57,081 nt of DNA from an uncultured Lachnospiraceae bacterium. Its GTDB lineage: Bacteria > Bacillota > Clostridia > Lachnospirales > Lachnospiraceae. Each line of letters begins with the position of its first letter. Positions within the stretch are counted from its first letter, which is position 1. Below are positions 1-8,629 of the stretch, piece after piece. Where the stretch lies: NCBI GenBank assembly GCA_944381505.1, contig CALWLK010000047.1, forward strand, positions 1 to 57,081, written 5' to 3'. The notes below the pieces were generated by a model that saw only the letters and a program-made list of their open reading frames with translations, had not been told where the DNA came from and ran no database searches. A program made the translations under genes and the position numbers.

Positions 1-131
1 TGGTTAGTCCTTCTCGCTCTCTGCTTTTAATTTTCCTAATTTTACCTCAATCCAAAACCAGGACCGATTGTGTCAGGCCGCTTGATTTCGGTCGGAGAGG
101 CCGGTGGGATTGGGTCGGGTGGGAACACGTT

Positions 132-1685
132 TTATTCCATCTCTATCGTTCCCGGGGGCTTGCTGGTGAGGTCGTACATAACCCTGTTGACCCCCTTTAC
201 CTCGTTTACGATCCTTGTCATCACCTTCTGCAGCACCTCATAGGGTATGTCTGCTGCTGTGGCCGTCATGAAGTCCGAGGTCACCACAGCTCTAAGTGCA
301 ATGGCATAGTCATAGGTCCTGAAATCACCCATAACTCCCACAGAGCGCATGTTTGTGAGCGCCGCAAAGTACTGGCTTATCTGCTTATCGAGGCCCGCCT
401 TGGCTATCTCCTCTCTGTAGATAAAGTCGGCGTCCTGCACCATCTTTACCTTCTCGGGAGTCACCTCTCCGATTATCCTTATGCCGAGGCCCGGTCCGGG
501 GAAGGGCTGTCTGAACACGAGATACTCGGGAATACCCAGCTCAAGGCCCGCCTTTCTCACCTCATCCTTAAAGAGCATCCTCAAGGGCTCTATTATCTCC
601 TTGAAATCCACATGATCGGGAAGGCCTCCCACATTATGATGAGACTTTATGACGGCGCTCTTTCCGAGACCCGACTCTATAACGTCGGGGTAGATGGTTC
701 CCTGAACCAGATAATCCACCGCACCTATCTTTTTGGCCTCCTCCTCAAATACCTCTATGAATTCGGCTCCTATTATCTTTCTCTTTTGCTCCGGCTCCTG
801 CACGCCCTTTAACTTATTGTAGAAGCGCTCCTGAGCATTTACTCTTATAAAGTTAAGGTCATAAGGTCCTTCAGGGCCGAATACGGCCTCCACCTCGTCC
901 CCCTCATTCTTTCTTAGAAGGCCGTGATCTACGAATACACAGGTGAGCTGCTTACCCACTGCTTTTGACAGGAGTACGGCAGCTACCGAGGAATCAACTC
1001 CTCCCGAGAGGGCGCAGAGCACCTTTCCCGCTCCTACTCTCTCTCTTATCTCCCTTATGGTGTTTTCCACGAAAGCGTCCATCTTCCAGCTTCCGCTGCA
1101 CCCGCACACGTCAAGGACAAAAGCCTTCAGCATATCGAAGCCATGGACTGTGTGATTTACCTCCGGGTGGAACTGTGTGGCATATATCTTTCTCTCGGGG
1201 CATTCCATAGCCGCGCAGGGGCATACCGGCGTCTTTGCCGTTATCTTGAAGCCCTCCGGAGCCTCTGCTATATAATCTGTGTGGCTCATCCACACCACGT
1301 CCTTCTCGGGAACGTCCTTGAAAAGTACCGAGGCCTTGTCAAATTCCGTCTCTGTCATTCCATACTCCGAGGTAGGAGCCGTAGCTACCTTGCCTCCGAG
1401 GGTGTAGGCTATGAGCTGTGATCCGTAGCATATGCCCAGTATGGGAATACCCATGTCAAATATTTCCTTGTCGATATGAGGCGATTCCTCCAGATAAACC
1501 GAGTTGGGGCCTCCCGTAAAAATAATGCCCTTTGGGTTCATCTCCCTTATCTTGTCAAGCCCTATGCCTGAGGGATGTACTTCGCAGTAGACATTGCACT
1601 CTCTGACGCGCCTTGCAATGAGCTGGTTGTACTGTCCGCCGAAATCAAGGACTATTATCATCTCGTCCGTCGTATTCTTACCCAT
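132..1685 (-). CDS. guaA: GMP synthase (glutamine-hydrolysing)
   Basis: Converts XMP to GMP using glutamine and ATP, the last step of cytosolic guanine nucleotide synthesis. The N-terminal class I glutamine amidotransferase domain shows its nucleophile in GICYGSQ (Cys about 86) and the His/Glu pair in FHPEVNHT. The ATP pyrophosphatase domain has the PP-loop SGGVDSS near residue 235, followed by the C-terminal dimerisation domain ending in KPPGTIEME. About 517 residues, normal for the family. I start at 1685 because GGAGGAAGA lies directly before that ATG; an in-frame ATG at 1712 has no ribosome site. It is a single gene with its own promoter near 1769-1797. Confidence 0.97.
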   Translation of the reverse strand: MGKNTTDEMIIVLDFGGQYNQLIARRVRECNVYCEVHPSGIGLDKIREMNPKGIIFTGGPNSVYLEESPHIDKEIFDMGIPILGICYGSQLIAYTLGGKVATAPTSEYGMTETEFDKASVLFKDVPEKDVVWMSHTDYIAEAPEGFKITAKTPVCPCAAMECPERKIYATQFHPEVNHTVHGFDMLKAFVLDVCGCSGSWKMDAFVENTIREIRERVGAGKVLCALSGGVDSSVAAVLLSKAVGKQLTCVFVDHGLLRKNEGDEVEAVFGPEGPYDLNFIRVNAQERFYNKLKGVQEPEQKRKIIGAEFIEVFEEEAKKIGAVDYLVQGTIYPDVIESGLGKSAVIKSHHNVGGLPDHVDFKEIIEPLRMLFKDEVRKAGLELGIPEYLVFRQPFPGPGLGIRIIGEVTPEKVKMVQDADFIYREEIAKAGLDKQISQYFAALTNMRSVGVMGDFRTYDYAIALRAVVTSDFMTATAADIPYEVLQKVMTRIVNEVKGVNRVMYDLTSKPPGTIEME

Positions 1686-1768
1686 TCTTCCTCCAGATAT
1701 ATTTTTATTCATATCGTAATGTAACTTGCGTATACACGCCGCACTAAATAAATTCTGCTCTCCGCCCT

Positions 1769-1797
1769 ATTCTACCGGCTTTCCCGGCTGTTATCAA
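1769..1797 (-). promoter_or_regulatory. Predicted sigma-A promoter of guaA
   Basis: Reading on the minus strand, TTGATA (1792-1797) and TAGAAT (1769-1774) are separated by exactly 17 bases. The start of transcription would lie about 75 bases before the guaA start codon. I see no purine riboswitch in that leader. Confidence 0.6.
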
Positions 1798-1824
1798 TCT
1801 CAGCGGAAATTATATTTTAATTAT

Positions 1825-2502
1825 TTACTTCGTATGATAGATATAGTATTCCTTCTCTATGCCCTTCCTTTTGCTCCTCGGCACATACTCTATATCCATA
1901 CTGTAATCCTCCCTCAGATATCTGAGGGCCCTCGTCCACTCTCTGCTCTTTGCTATCACCGAAAGCCTGTCAGTGCATAAAGGCGTATCCCTGTAACGTT
2001 CAAAGTAAAGCCTCAGCCTCTCCTTTGCGCTTTTGGCTCTGCTGACCGACTTCATGAGCTCGGGATCCTCGCCCTTCACAAAGTTTTTCTTGCCCTCATT
2101 GCACTCGCTGCACAGCACCTGAAGGTTTTCGAGCTCCGTCTTTCCTCCCCAAGAGTGAGGGATAATGTGGTCGATATGGACCCTTATGCCGTCCTCCGAT
2201 ACGCTTCTGCCACACATCCTGCAGGTGCTGTTATCTCTCAAAAGCACCATGGCCCTAAGCTTATTATTTATATGTCTGTTGTCCTTGGGCTCATTTTGAG
2301 GCTCCACATAAGGAAAATAATAGCATCTCTCTGAGCTGTCATAGTCAAGGATATATCCGTCGTCCCTCAGAGAGCGCAGGGTTCTCGTCCAATCTCCCAC
2401 GTCTCCCGCCACAGCTTTCAGCGCATCATAAGGGATACTCTCCCCCGCATGTTCCTTTAAGTATCTCAAAAGCCTCGGCTTTGCACCTTCTTTTCCGGCC
2501 AT
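1825..2502 (-). CDS. HNH endonuclease with N-terminal winged-helix-like region
   Basis: 225 residues. The HNH zinc-finger nuclease core is clear: Cys94-x-x-Cys97, HIDHIIP at 109-115 holding the catalytic His, GGKTELENLQ, and Cys131-x-x-Cys134. The first 60 residues look like a small helical winged-helix domain (LLRYLKEHAGESIPYDALKA). A short basic C-terminal region follows the nuclease. The start has AAAGGTGA upstream. There is no methylase or partner nuclease beside it, so it may be a stand-alone domestic or defence nuclease; I cannot assign a specificity. It shares the DHIIP-GGKT-ENLQ core with the helicase-HNH protein at the other end of the window, as many HNH proteins do. Confidence 0.85.
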   Translation of the reverse strand: MAGKEGAKPRLLRYLKEHAGESIPYDALKAVAGDVGDWTRTLRSLRDDGYILDYDSSERCYYFPYVEPQNEPKDNRHINNKLRAMVLLRDNSTCRMCGRSVSEDGIRVHIDHIIPHSWGGKTELENLQVLCSECNEGKKNFVKGEDPELMKSVSRAKSAKERLRLYFERYRDTPLCTDRLSVIAKSREWTRALRYLREDYSMDIEYVPRSKRKGIEKEYYIYHTK

Positions 2503-2584
2503 AGAAAATCACCTTTAAATTTTATGAAAATTTCTCCGTGTATTACCAATATCAAATTCTAAACAGGCTGAAGGGCCTTATACT

Positions 2585-2989
2585 TTAATGCTCCATATCG
2601 CCCCCTGCATCGTCAAAGTCGTCCTCGCCGCCTTCTCCGCTCATAAACTCCCTCGTGGAGACTCTGTTTCTCATTCTCTCCTCCTCAACGGCTGCAGAGA
2701 GCATCTCCTTTATGTTCTCGCTGTCCAAAATGTTCTTAAGCTCAAAGCATTCAAGATCCTTGTCATTGCTGTCTATATGAACTGTCCCCATTCCGAATAT
2801 CCTTTGAATGAGGCTCCTTGAAAGGCTTATATTGAGGATCCTGTAAAGCCTGACCTCCTTCTGACGAAGGTTAAAGAGCCCGCTCTCCACAAAGATCCTG
2901 TCCTCGCTCATCCCGTACTTGGTAAAGGTCCAAGGCAGTCCGCACCAGAGGCGCTTCCTCGCATACCACTTGAGTTTTGTTTTATCCAT
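2585..2989 (-). CDS. PH domain-containing protein (bacterial PH_2 type)
   Basis: 134 residues. The segment RKRLWCGLPWTFTKYGMSEDRIFVESG followed by LRQKEVRLYRILNISL and IFGMGTVHIDSNDKD is the bacterial pleckstrin-homology fold seen in YdbS/YdbT-like proteins. Unlike membrane-bound relatives, this one has no hydrophobic segment and ends in an acidic Gly/Glu/Asp tail (about 115-134). The start is supported by GGAGGTAATATAA before the ATG. Function of the family is unknown; a role in protein or lipid interaction at the membrane is only a guess. Confidence 0.75.
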   Translation of the reverse strand: MDKTKLKWYARKRLWCGLPWTFTKYGMSEDRIFVESGLFNLRQKEVRLYRILNISLSRSLIQRIFGMGTVHIDSNDKDLECFELKNILDSENIKEMLSAAVEEERMRNRVSTREFMSGEGGEDDFDDAGGDMEH

Positions 2990-3066
2990 TTATATTACCT
3001 CCATAATATCAAACCGAATTAATAACACGCTTAAATAAAATATCGTAAAAGGCATTTCTTTAATTG

Positions 3067-3095
3067 ATTGTATAATAAATAACTCTTAATGTCAC
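3067..3095 (-). promoter_or_regulatory. Predicted promoter of the PH-domain gene
   Basis: On the minus strand GTGACA (3090-3095) and TACAAT (3067-3072) are 17 bases apart, about 75 bases upstream of the start codon at 2989. Confidence 0.5.
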
Positions 3096-3133
3096 CGGTT
3101 TTATTATTTTACTATAGCTTTTTCAACAGCAAA

Positions 3134-3163
3134 AGTCCGCTGCAGCAGTTGCAACAGCGGACT
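3134..3163 (-). terminator. Rho-independent terminator of the sugar-acid operon
   Basis: A perfect 9-bp inverted repeat, AGTCCGCTG and CAGCGGACT, with a 12-base loop. On the minus strand it is followed by a T-rich stretch. It sits just after the last gene of the operon, whose stop is at 3183. Confidence 0.65.
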
Positions 3164-3182
3164 ACACTTTTGTTTTTAATAA

Positions 3183-3815
3183 TCAGATCTCTTTTTTTAT
3201 CAATATACTTTTTACTGTGTCAACGCCTTTCCCAATGATAAAAGCATTTACCACTGTTCCTATCCCTATTCCTATCACTTCCCCCTTGAGCAGTACAGCC
3301 AATATAAGACTTATTGACACGCAGGAAATGTCAAATCCCGTTTTGAAATACTTAAAGGGTATAGAAAAATGTGAAGATACTTCCCTTGTAAACAGATCCT
3401 GCGGCATTATCGGCATATCTGATATCATAAGAAAAGAAACTCCTGTTATCAATATTCCGGTACCTATAGCAAAATAGGACAAGCGCAATATAAACGATTC
3501 AGGCAGTAACCCCACGAGAAAACTGCAAAGGTCCAAAGTATATCCGAATACCACTCCTATAAAAAAAGAAAATATATATGGTATTGAGCATTTTCTTATC
3601 AATACGCACATAAGCACAAATAACCCAAATTGGAACAGATAGCTCCACACACCTAATGTAAACTTCGGAAACAAGCAGCTCAAAGTATATGCAACTGAAG
3701 ATACTGCCGATATACCGAAGTCGGATTTTACAGTGAAGGCCACACCCAAAGCATCAAGGATTATTCCGACAGCAAGAACAGATATATTTCTTTTTGTAAG
3801 CAATACTTTGCCCAT
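3183..3815 (-). CDS. YczE/YitT-type integral membrane protein (DUF6198-like)
   Basis: 210 residues with about five or six hydrophobic segments. The motif LDALGVAFTVKSDFGISAVSS near the N terminus and MISDMPIMPQDLFTREVSS near residue 135 are typical of the YczE/YyaS family of small membrane proteins. The biochemical role of the family is unknown. It is the last gene of the sugar-acid operon, 7 bases after the hydroxyacid dehydrogenase, and is followed by a terminator. The position suggests a role in export or sensing of a pathway compound, but nothing in the sequence proves that. Confidence 0.7.
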   Translation of the reverse strand: MGKVLLTKRNISVLAVGIILDALGVAFTVKSDFGISAVSSVAYTLSCLFPKFTLGVWSYLFQFGLFVLMCVLIRKCSIPYIFSFFIGVVFGYTLDLCSFLVGLLPESFILRLSYFAIGTGILITGVSFLMISDMPIMPQDLFTREVSSHFSIPFKYFKTGFDISCVSISLILAVLLKGEVIGIGIGTVVNAFIIGKGVDTVKSILIKKEI

Positions 3816-3822
3816 AAAAAAA

Positions 3823-4785
3823 TCATCTCAAGAACTTTCTGTTGACACAATTAAAAGGTTCATTGCCTGACAGGACATTTACCACTTCCTCCGCCACCTT
3901 CCTTTGCAAAGTGCTGATGGCTGTCTCACTGTACCAAGCCGAGTGGGGCGTTGCGATCACATTTTCCATATGAAGCAAAGGATGCTCCTTTCCTACAGGC
4001 TCATTTTCAAACACATCAACTCCTGCTCCCGCGATCCTTTTTTCTTCGAGAGCCTTTATCAATGCATTCTCATCAACTATCCCGCCCCTTGCAGTATTGA
4101 TTACAAATGCCTCGGGCTTCATCATAGCAATTTCTTTTTCGCCTATCATGTGCCACGTATCATTAGTCAACGGGCAATGCACTGAAACAAAGTCGGAGTT
4201 TTTGCAGATCTCATTCACCTCCGCTTTTTCGGCGCCTTCTTTTCCCATAGCATCAGCATCCACAAACGGGTCATAAGCCATGACCTTCATTCCAAAGGCT
4301 TTTGCCTTTTTACATACCATCCTCGGTATCCTTCCGAAGCCGATAAGGCCAAGAGTGCACTCTGTAAATCTTTTGACAGGAACAATACTGTCATACCCCC
4401 ACTCTCCGGCTTTAAATGAATTTTGAAGGATCTCCAGCTTTTTTCCAAGAGCAAGGATCATAGTTACAGCATGATCTGAAACCTCATCGACTCCGTAATC
4501 CGGCACATTACATACATATATCCCCTTTGCCCCCGCAGCTTCACAATCTATATTATTTACACCTATTCCGTATTTTATTATCATTTTGCAATTCTGAAGT
4601 GAATCTATAACTTCCTTGTTTATTGTGGAATACTGTGTAACTATAGCGTCCGCGTCCTTCACAAGAGGAATAAGCTTCTCAGGATCCTTCTCCTGATAAT
4701 CCATAAGCTCAAATCCCGCACCTTCTATTATACTTCTCTCTGTATTGATATCCTTATATTGATAATCTGTAATAACCGCTTTCAT
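3823..4785 (-). CDS. D-isomer-specific 2-hydroxyacid dehydrogenase (CtBP-like)
   Basis: NAD(P)-dependent enzyme that interconverts 2-keto acids and D-2-hydroxyacids. Visible features in the 320-residue product are the Rossmann motif GLIGFGRIP, the catalytic Arg in NTARGGIVDE, the Glu in DVFENEP and the catalytic His in ATPHSAW. The Gly-x-Gly-x-x-Pro form of the nucleotide motif fits the C-terminal-binding-protein branch. I start at 4785, which has an AAGGGGGA ribosome site and lies 13 bases after the kinase stop; the longer reading frame up to 4824 would overlap the kinase. In the operon it may reduce a keto-acid intermediate or product. Substrate unknown. Confidence 0.85.
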   Translation of the reverse strand: MKAVITDYQYKDINTERSIIEGAGFELMDYQEKDPEKLIPLVKDADAIVTQYSTINKEVIDSLQNCKMIIKYGIGVNNIDCEAAGAKGIYVCNVPDYGVDEVSDHAVTMILALGKKLEILQNSFKAGEWGYDSIVPVKRFTECTLGLIGFGRIPRMVCKKAKAFGMKVMAYDPFVDADAMGKEGAEKAEVNEICKNSDFVSVHCPLTNDTWHMIGEKEIAMMKPEAFVINTARGGIVDENALIKALEEKRIAGAGVDVFENEPVGKEHPLLHMENVIATPHSAWYSETAISTLQRKVAEEVVNVLSGNEPFNCVNRKFLR

Positions 4786-4798
4786 GATTTTATCCCCC

Positions 4799-5812
4799 TT
4801 ATAAAATTTTACTTCTTTCAGCAATGATATATGCTCCCAATGCCGAAGTGGACATACCTTCCTCCGGAGTGAAGGTTTTTACATCCGCAAAAATTTTTTC
4901 AAACTCCAAAATATCTACTATGGCTCTCTTTAAAGGATCCTTTCCGCACACGACCGCAAGAGTCTTTCCGGGATCCGCCTTTATGGCTTTAGAGTTCATA
5001 ATTGCGGTCACATCTCCTGCAAGAGCGGCTCCGAGTACATAATTTTGAATTTTCTTCTCATCGCTGTCCTTTTTGAAGAGATATAATATCCTTGCGGAAA
5101 AGCATGCTCTTCCAAGACCGGTCTTCTTCGAATTATTGTAGCCTTCCAACAGCCATTCCTTATCATAGTCGGCAGGATCAAGGAAGCTTTTTCCCACAGA
5201 CTTTGCAAGGATAGTATCATTTGTTATTGATGAAAGCAGTTCGCCTGAGATAGATGTGATGCATCCTGTGATCTTTTTGTTTTCATCTACGGCAACAAAT
5301 TTGTTGTGAGAGCCGGGCAATATCAACACCATGGGATTTCCTGTATGAAATTTCTCTATTATAGGTACGCTCTCTACCTCCTCACCCCTCATAATATCCA
5401 TCATTTCAAAATTCTCGAATGTAACCTCTTCTGAGAAATTTTTTATTCCCGGAATAAAATATATGGGTATGGGACATATTTCAGGCATATCTATTGCCAC
5501 TGTCGCTTTAGCCAGATCGTCGACTCCGGCAGGAGCCGTTATATGGGGGACCACCACTATTCCCACATCCGAAGTGATCATCCCACTGGCTATTATCCTA
5601 TGTATCTGCTCCCAGTTTATGCCTTCTTTTTCCATAAGACCATAAAGGCACTCTCTGACTGCGCTCTTTAACCTTTCATTGTTTCCGTCTATCGAGGTAT
5701 TCCTCACCCCAACCTCTCTTTTTTCTTCTCTTATGCGCTTCCTGTTGCTGTCCCACAAAATGCACCTTGTATTTGTAGTCCCGCCGTCCACTGTAATAAT
5801 ATAATTTTCCAT
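4799..5812 (-). CDS. dgoK: 2-dehydro-3-deoxygalactonokinase
   Basis: Phosphorylates 2-dehydro-3-deoxy-D-galactonate (or a related keto-deoxy acid) with ATP at C6. The 337-residue protein has the family landmarks: N-terminal phosphate loop DGGTTNTR (about 9-16), ASGMITSDVG (about 74-83), MRGEE (about 141) and GSHNK (about 167). It belongs to the DgoK family and not to the ribokinase-fold KdgK family. The start overlaps the end of the upstream gene region (stop TGA at 5815), so translation is probably coupled. With the aldolase two genes upstream it forms the lower half of a De Ley-Doudoroff-type route giving pyruvate and glyceraldehyde-3-phosphate. Confidence 0.9.
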   Translation of the reverse strand: MENYIITVDGGTTNTRCILWDSNRKRIREEKREVGVRNTSIDGNNERLKSAVRECLYGLMEKEGINWEQIHRIIASGMITSDVGIVVVPHITAPAGVDDLAKATVAIDMPEICPIPIYFIPGIKNFSEEVTFENFEMMDIMRGEEVESVPIIEKFHTGNPMVLILPGSHNKFVAVDENKKITGCITSISGELLSSITNDTILAKSVGKSFLDPADYDKEWLLEGYNNSKKTGLGRACFSARILYLFKKDSDEKKIQNYVLGAALAGDVTAIMNSKAIKADPGKTLAVVCGKDPLKRAIVDILEFEKIFADVKTFTPEEGMSTSALGAYIIAERSKIL

Positions 5813-5814
5813 AC

Positions 5815-7116
5815 TCAGATCACCATCTTCCCATCTTTAAAAACAACATTGCCTTCATCGTCAAATTTAAGCGGCATAGAACCTCCGTCTATAGTGACTC
5901 CGGGAATATCACGCACTTCTTCAACCATATTTTTTGATACGTAAATATTCTCCAATTGTAAAGTATTGTCTACATATATTACTCTGACATCACTGTGATC
6001 CACATCAGCACACAATTTAATTCCTGCTTGAATGCACAGCCTGTCATTGTCAAATATCATAGGGATCTTCACCACCTGGCTCACAAGACAAGTAAGGGCA
6101 TTCGGGTAGCTCATTTCCGGATCAAACTTGTCCGCTGCTTTTTTTGTTGATACGTCGGCCATTCCGAAGCCCACTCCATTCCCGTGAGACTCCTCCGTAA
6201 TGTCAAGAACTGCTACTCTCTGAGACTTCACTCCTCCTGATGCACATTTTGTCGCAAAGGTTCCTGAAATATTGGGATCCATTCCGTCTCCTGAATAGTT
6301 CTTGCCTATCCTTCCCACTATCAAAAGATCCGTACATGAAGGCAATATTTTAGGCATATAACTCATAGCTCTCTGCAAAAGCTCAGGCTCTTTCACAGGG
6401 ATCTCCTCCGATGTAAGAGCTATAAGCTCCCTTGTCTCGTCATAAGCGTTTTCAAGGATTGCCAAGCCAAAAATAACATTTGAGTTTTTAAGTACCGCAT
6501 TTCCGAATTTAGGTATATTTTCAGCCATATTCTCAAAGCCCGCAGCATGGCAGATCTCGGCTCCCTTTTGTTTTCCAAGCCCTATTGCCATCATCTTCAT
6601 AAGCCCTGATTCATAAGGTCCTCTGAAGGCTGTATGAGGTTTTATTCTGTTTATTAATACTATACCGTCAGCCTCTGCGGCAAATTTGTCTATATACACA
6701 GGCTTACTGTCATCTGTGTAACCGATGAGACTTACCTCTGTTCCTATTTTTACAGGGCATCCGCAGTACTCCTCTGTAATATTATACCCGCCAAGTATGT
6801 TTTTCTGTCCCTCGACAGTCGCTCCCCCATGGCTGCCCATTGAAGCCACAATAAAGGGATCGGCCCCAAGCTCTTTCAAAACAGAAACTACCGTTTTGGT
6901 AATAAGTCCATGGTGATTTATTCCTCTGCTGCCTACCGCAACAGCAATACTCTGTCCCGGATGTATACGGTTCATGATTTTTTCAGTCTTTATTTCCCTG
7001 TACAGAGTGTCTTCTATATCTTCAAGGCTTGTCCTGTCAAAACTTTGTTTTACCTTTACCAGCTCAGGTATAGGAATATCTTTTATAATGTCATTCACAA
7101 CACTCATCTCGTTCAC
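5815..7116 (-). CDS. Lactate-racemase-domain protein (LarA/DUF2088-like)
   Basis: About 433 residues. The N-terminal half resembles the LarA/DUF2088 fold: AVAVGSRGINHHGL, SMGSHGGATVEGQ and INRIKPHTAFRG followed by SGLMKMMAIGLGKQKGAE. Characterised LarA proteins use a nickel-pincer cofactor to racemise lactate, and homologues epimerise other 2-hydroxyacids. I do not see the usual D-x-T-R cofactor motif; VGSRG occupies that place, so the chemistry may differ. No larB, larC or larE genes are in this window. The GTG at 7116 has AGGAAG six bases upstream; an ATG at 7107 is an alternative. It abuts the aldolase stop. A role in epimerising, or otherwise changing, a sugar acid in this operon is an inference. 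Confidence 0.72.
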   Translation of the reverse strand: MNEMSVVNDIIKDIPIPELVKVKQSFDRTSLEDIEDTLYREIKTEKIMNRIHPGQSIAVAVGSRGINHHGLITKTVVSVLKELGADPFIVASMGSHGGATVEGQKNILGGYNITEEYCGCPVKIGTEVSLIGYTDDSKPVYIDKFAAEADGIVLINRIKPHTAFRGPYESGLMKMMAIGLGKQKGAEICHAAGFENMAENIPKFGNAVLKNSNVIFGLAILENAYDETRELIALTSEEIPVKEPELLQRAMSYMPKILPSCTDLLIVGRIGKNYSGDGMDPNISGTFATKCASGGVKSQRVAVLDITEESHGNGVGFGMADVSTKKAADKFDPEMSYPNALTCLVSQVVKIPMIFDNDRLCIQAGIKLCADVDHSDVRVIYVDNTLQLENIYVSKNMVEEVRDIPGVTIDGGSMPLKFDDEGNVVFKDGKMVI

Positions 7117-7782
7117 CTACATCTTCCTGCATCTTGCGATCTCTTTTGTATATCTGCGGGCAATTTCTGTTATTCTGTCAAACTCTCCTTTTTTTATCAG
7201 ATCCAAAGGAACCAAATTTCCTCCTATTCCGAACCCGTCTGCTCCTGCTTTCATATAGGTCTCTATATCCTCCGGCTTTATCCCTCCCACCACATACATA
7301 GGGATATGAACAAGCGGTGCCTTAACAGCTTTTAAATATAATGCCCCTATATTCCCCGCAGGATAAAGCTTGATTATGTCCGCCCCTGCATAATAAGCAG
7401 CCGTTATCTCGCTTGGTGTCAGAGCTCCGGGAATAGAGATTTTACCGATTTCCTTTGTTCTCTTTATCACATTGATATTGGTATCAGGAGAGATCATAAA
7501 CTCAGCTCCCACTTCTGCCGCAAGCTCCGCCTCCTCAGGTGTCAACACAGTTCCCGCCCCCACGAAGACTCTGTCACCCAAGCTGTTTTTAACAGATCTT
7601 ATCTTTTCCAAAGTCTCATTTATTCCCGACTTACATGAATGGTCAAAAGTGATCTCCACATTGTGAAACCCTCCTTCAACCAGTGCTTTTACGGTATTTA
7701 TAATATCCTTAAGCTCAACACCTCTTATAATGGCAATGGCTTTTTCCGTTTTTATTTCTTTTAATACCTCTTTTGTGCTCAT
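7117..7782 (-). CDS. eda: 2-dehydro-3-deoxy-phosphogluconate/galactonate aldolase
   Basis: Cleaves 2-keto-3-deoxy-6-phospho sugar acids to pyruvate and glyceraldehyde-3-phosphate. The 221-residue class I aldolase shows the Schiff-base Lys138 in DIIKLYPAGN, the general base Glu43 in NVEITFDH, Arg20 in AIIRGV and the phosphate-binding GGNLVP-type loop near the C terminus. The Lys motif reads IKLYPA where many relatives have VKFFPA. Sequence alone does not separate the gluconate and galactonate forms, but the neighbouring DgoK favours the galactonate configuration. Ribosome site GAAGGAGA precedes the ATG at 7782. Confidence 0.9.
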   Translation of the reverse strand: MSTKEVLKEIKTEKAIAIIRGVELKDIINTVKALVEGGFHNVEITFDHSCKSGINETLEKIRSVKNSLGDRVFVGAGTVLTPEEAELAAEVGAEFMISPDTNINVIKRTKEIGKISIPGALTPSEITAAYYAGADIIKLYPAGNIGALYLKAVKAPLVHIPMYVVGGIKPEDIETYMKAGADGFGIGGNLVPLDLIKKGEFDRITEIARRYTKEIARCRKM

Positions 7783-7802
7783 GGTCTCTCCTTCTCTTGA
7801 AT

Positions 7803-8558
7803 TTACCTTCCCAAATATCCGCCATCTATAGGGATTATCGCTCCTGAAACATAATCCGACGCCTTGGAAGCAAGGAACACCACTGTTCCCTTCAAATCAT
7901 CCGGAGTCCCCCATCTGTGTGCGGGGATCCTCAATGTTATCTCATGATTTCTTTCCGGATCATTGATTATAGCTGTATTCAAGGGTGTGTCCATATACCC
8001 CGGAGCAATGGCATTCACATTTATTCCCTTTCCTGCCCATTCATTTGAAAATGCCTTTGTAAGCTGTGCCACAGCCCCCTTCGAGGCTGCATAGGGGCTG
8101 CATACATATCCTCCGAAAAAGCTAAGCATTGAAGCTACATTTATTATTTTCCCATATCCCTTGGAAATCATATGTCTTGCAGCGAGCTGGCTCATCTCAA
8201 ATACAGAAGTCACATTCAATTCAATAAGCTTATCCCACCTTGACAGCTCTATTTCCTCAGCATTACCTCTTACCTGCATCCCTGCATTGTTTACGAGTAT
8301 ATCCAAGCCTCCAAGCTTTGATACAGCGTCATTAAACCCTTTTACCAGATCTTCTCTGTCAAGCAGATTTACAACCACCCCTGAAAATTCTTTTCCGTCC
8401 TTTGACATATCCTTTGCAATCTTTTCACATTCGCTGTTAAGATCCATTATGCAGACTTTTGCGCCTGCCTCCGCCAAGCCTTCCGCTATGCTCTTTCCCA
8501 ATCCCTGGCACGCACCTGTAACTATTGCCTTTTTTCCGCTCAAATCAAACATATTCAT
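7803..8558 (-). CDS. Short-chain dehydrogenase/reductase (KduD/gluconate 5-dehydrogenase-like)
   Basis: NAD(P)-dependent oxidoreductase of 251 residues. Features: TGACQGLGKS nucleotide motif (14-23), NNAG (90-93), catalytic Ser143, Tyr156-x-x-x-Lys160, and RIPAHRWGTPDDL near the C terminus, a segment typical of KduD and gluconate 5-dehydrogenase. The start at 8558 has AGAGGTG seven bases upstream; the longer frame starting with GTG at 8567 would begin inside that ribosome site. It probably oxidises or reduces a hydroxyl of a sugar acid in the operon. A perfect 15-bp hairpin lies between it and the upstream gene. Confidence 0.85.
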   Translation of the reverse strand: MNMFDLSGKKAIVTGACQGLGKSIAEGLAEAGAKVCIMDLNSECEKIAKDMSKDGKEFSGVVVNLLDREDLVKGFNDAVSKLGGLDILVNNAGMQVRGNAEEIELSRWDKLIELNVTSVFEMSQLAARHMISKGYGKIINVASMLSFFGGYVCSPYAASKGAVAQLTKAFSNEWAGKGINVNAIAPGYMDTPLNTAIINDPERNHEITLRIPAHRWGTPDDLKGTVVFLASKASDYVSGAIIPIDGGYLGR

Positions 8559-8587
8559 AAATGACACCTCTTTCCGGTTTTTAAAAC

Positions 8588-8622
8588 TTACGGCAGATTT
8601 TAAAACCTAAAATCTGCCGTAA
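8588..8622 (-). repeat. Perfect 15-bp intercistronic hairpin
   Basis: TTACGGCAGATTTTA at 8588-8602 and its exact complement TAAAATCTGCCGTAA at 8608-8622, loop of five bases, between the creatininase-family gene and the dehydrogenase. On the minus strand it is followed by GTTTTAAAAA, so it may be a partial terminator or an mRNA stabiliser that sets relative expression inside the operon. Confidence 0.8.
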
Positions 8623-8629
8623 ATACCTT

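Noticed and set aside
1-131. Possible small gene or terminator downstream of guaA
   Set aside because: Only a weak GACCGA/TCGGTC stem is seen, followed by CTGGTTTTGG and no real T-tract. No reading frame or RNA could be supported.
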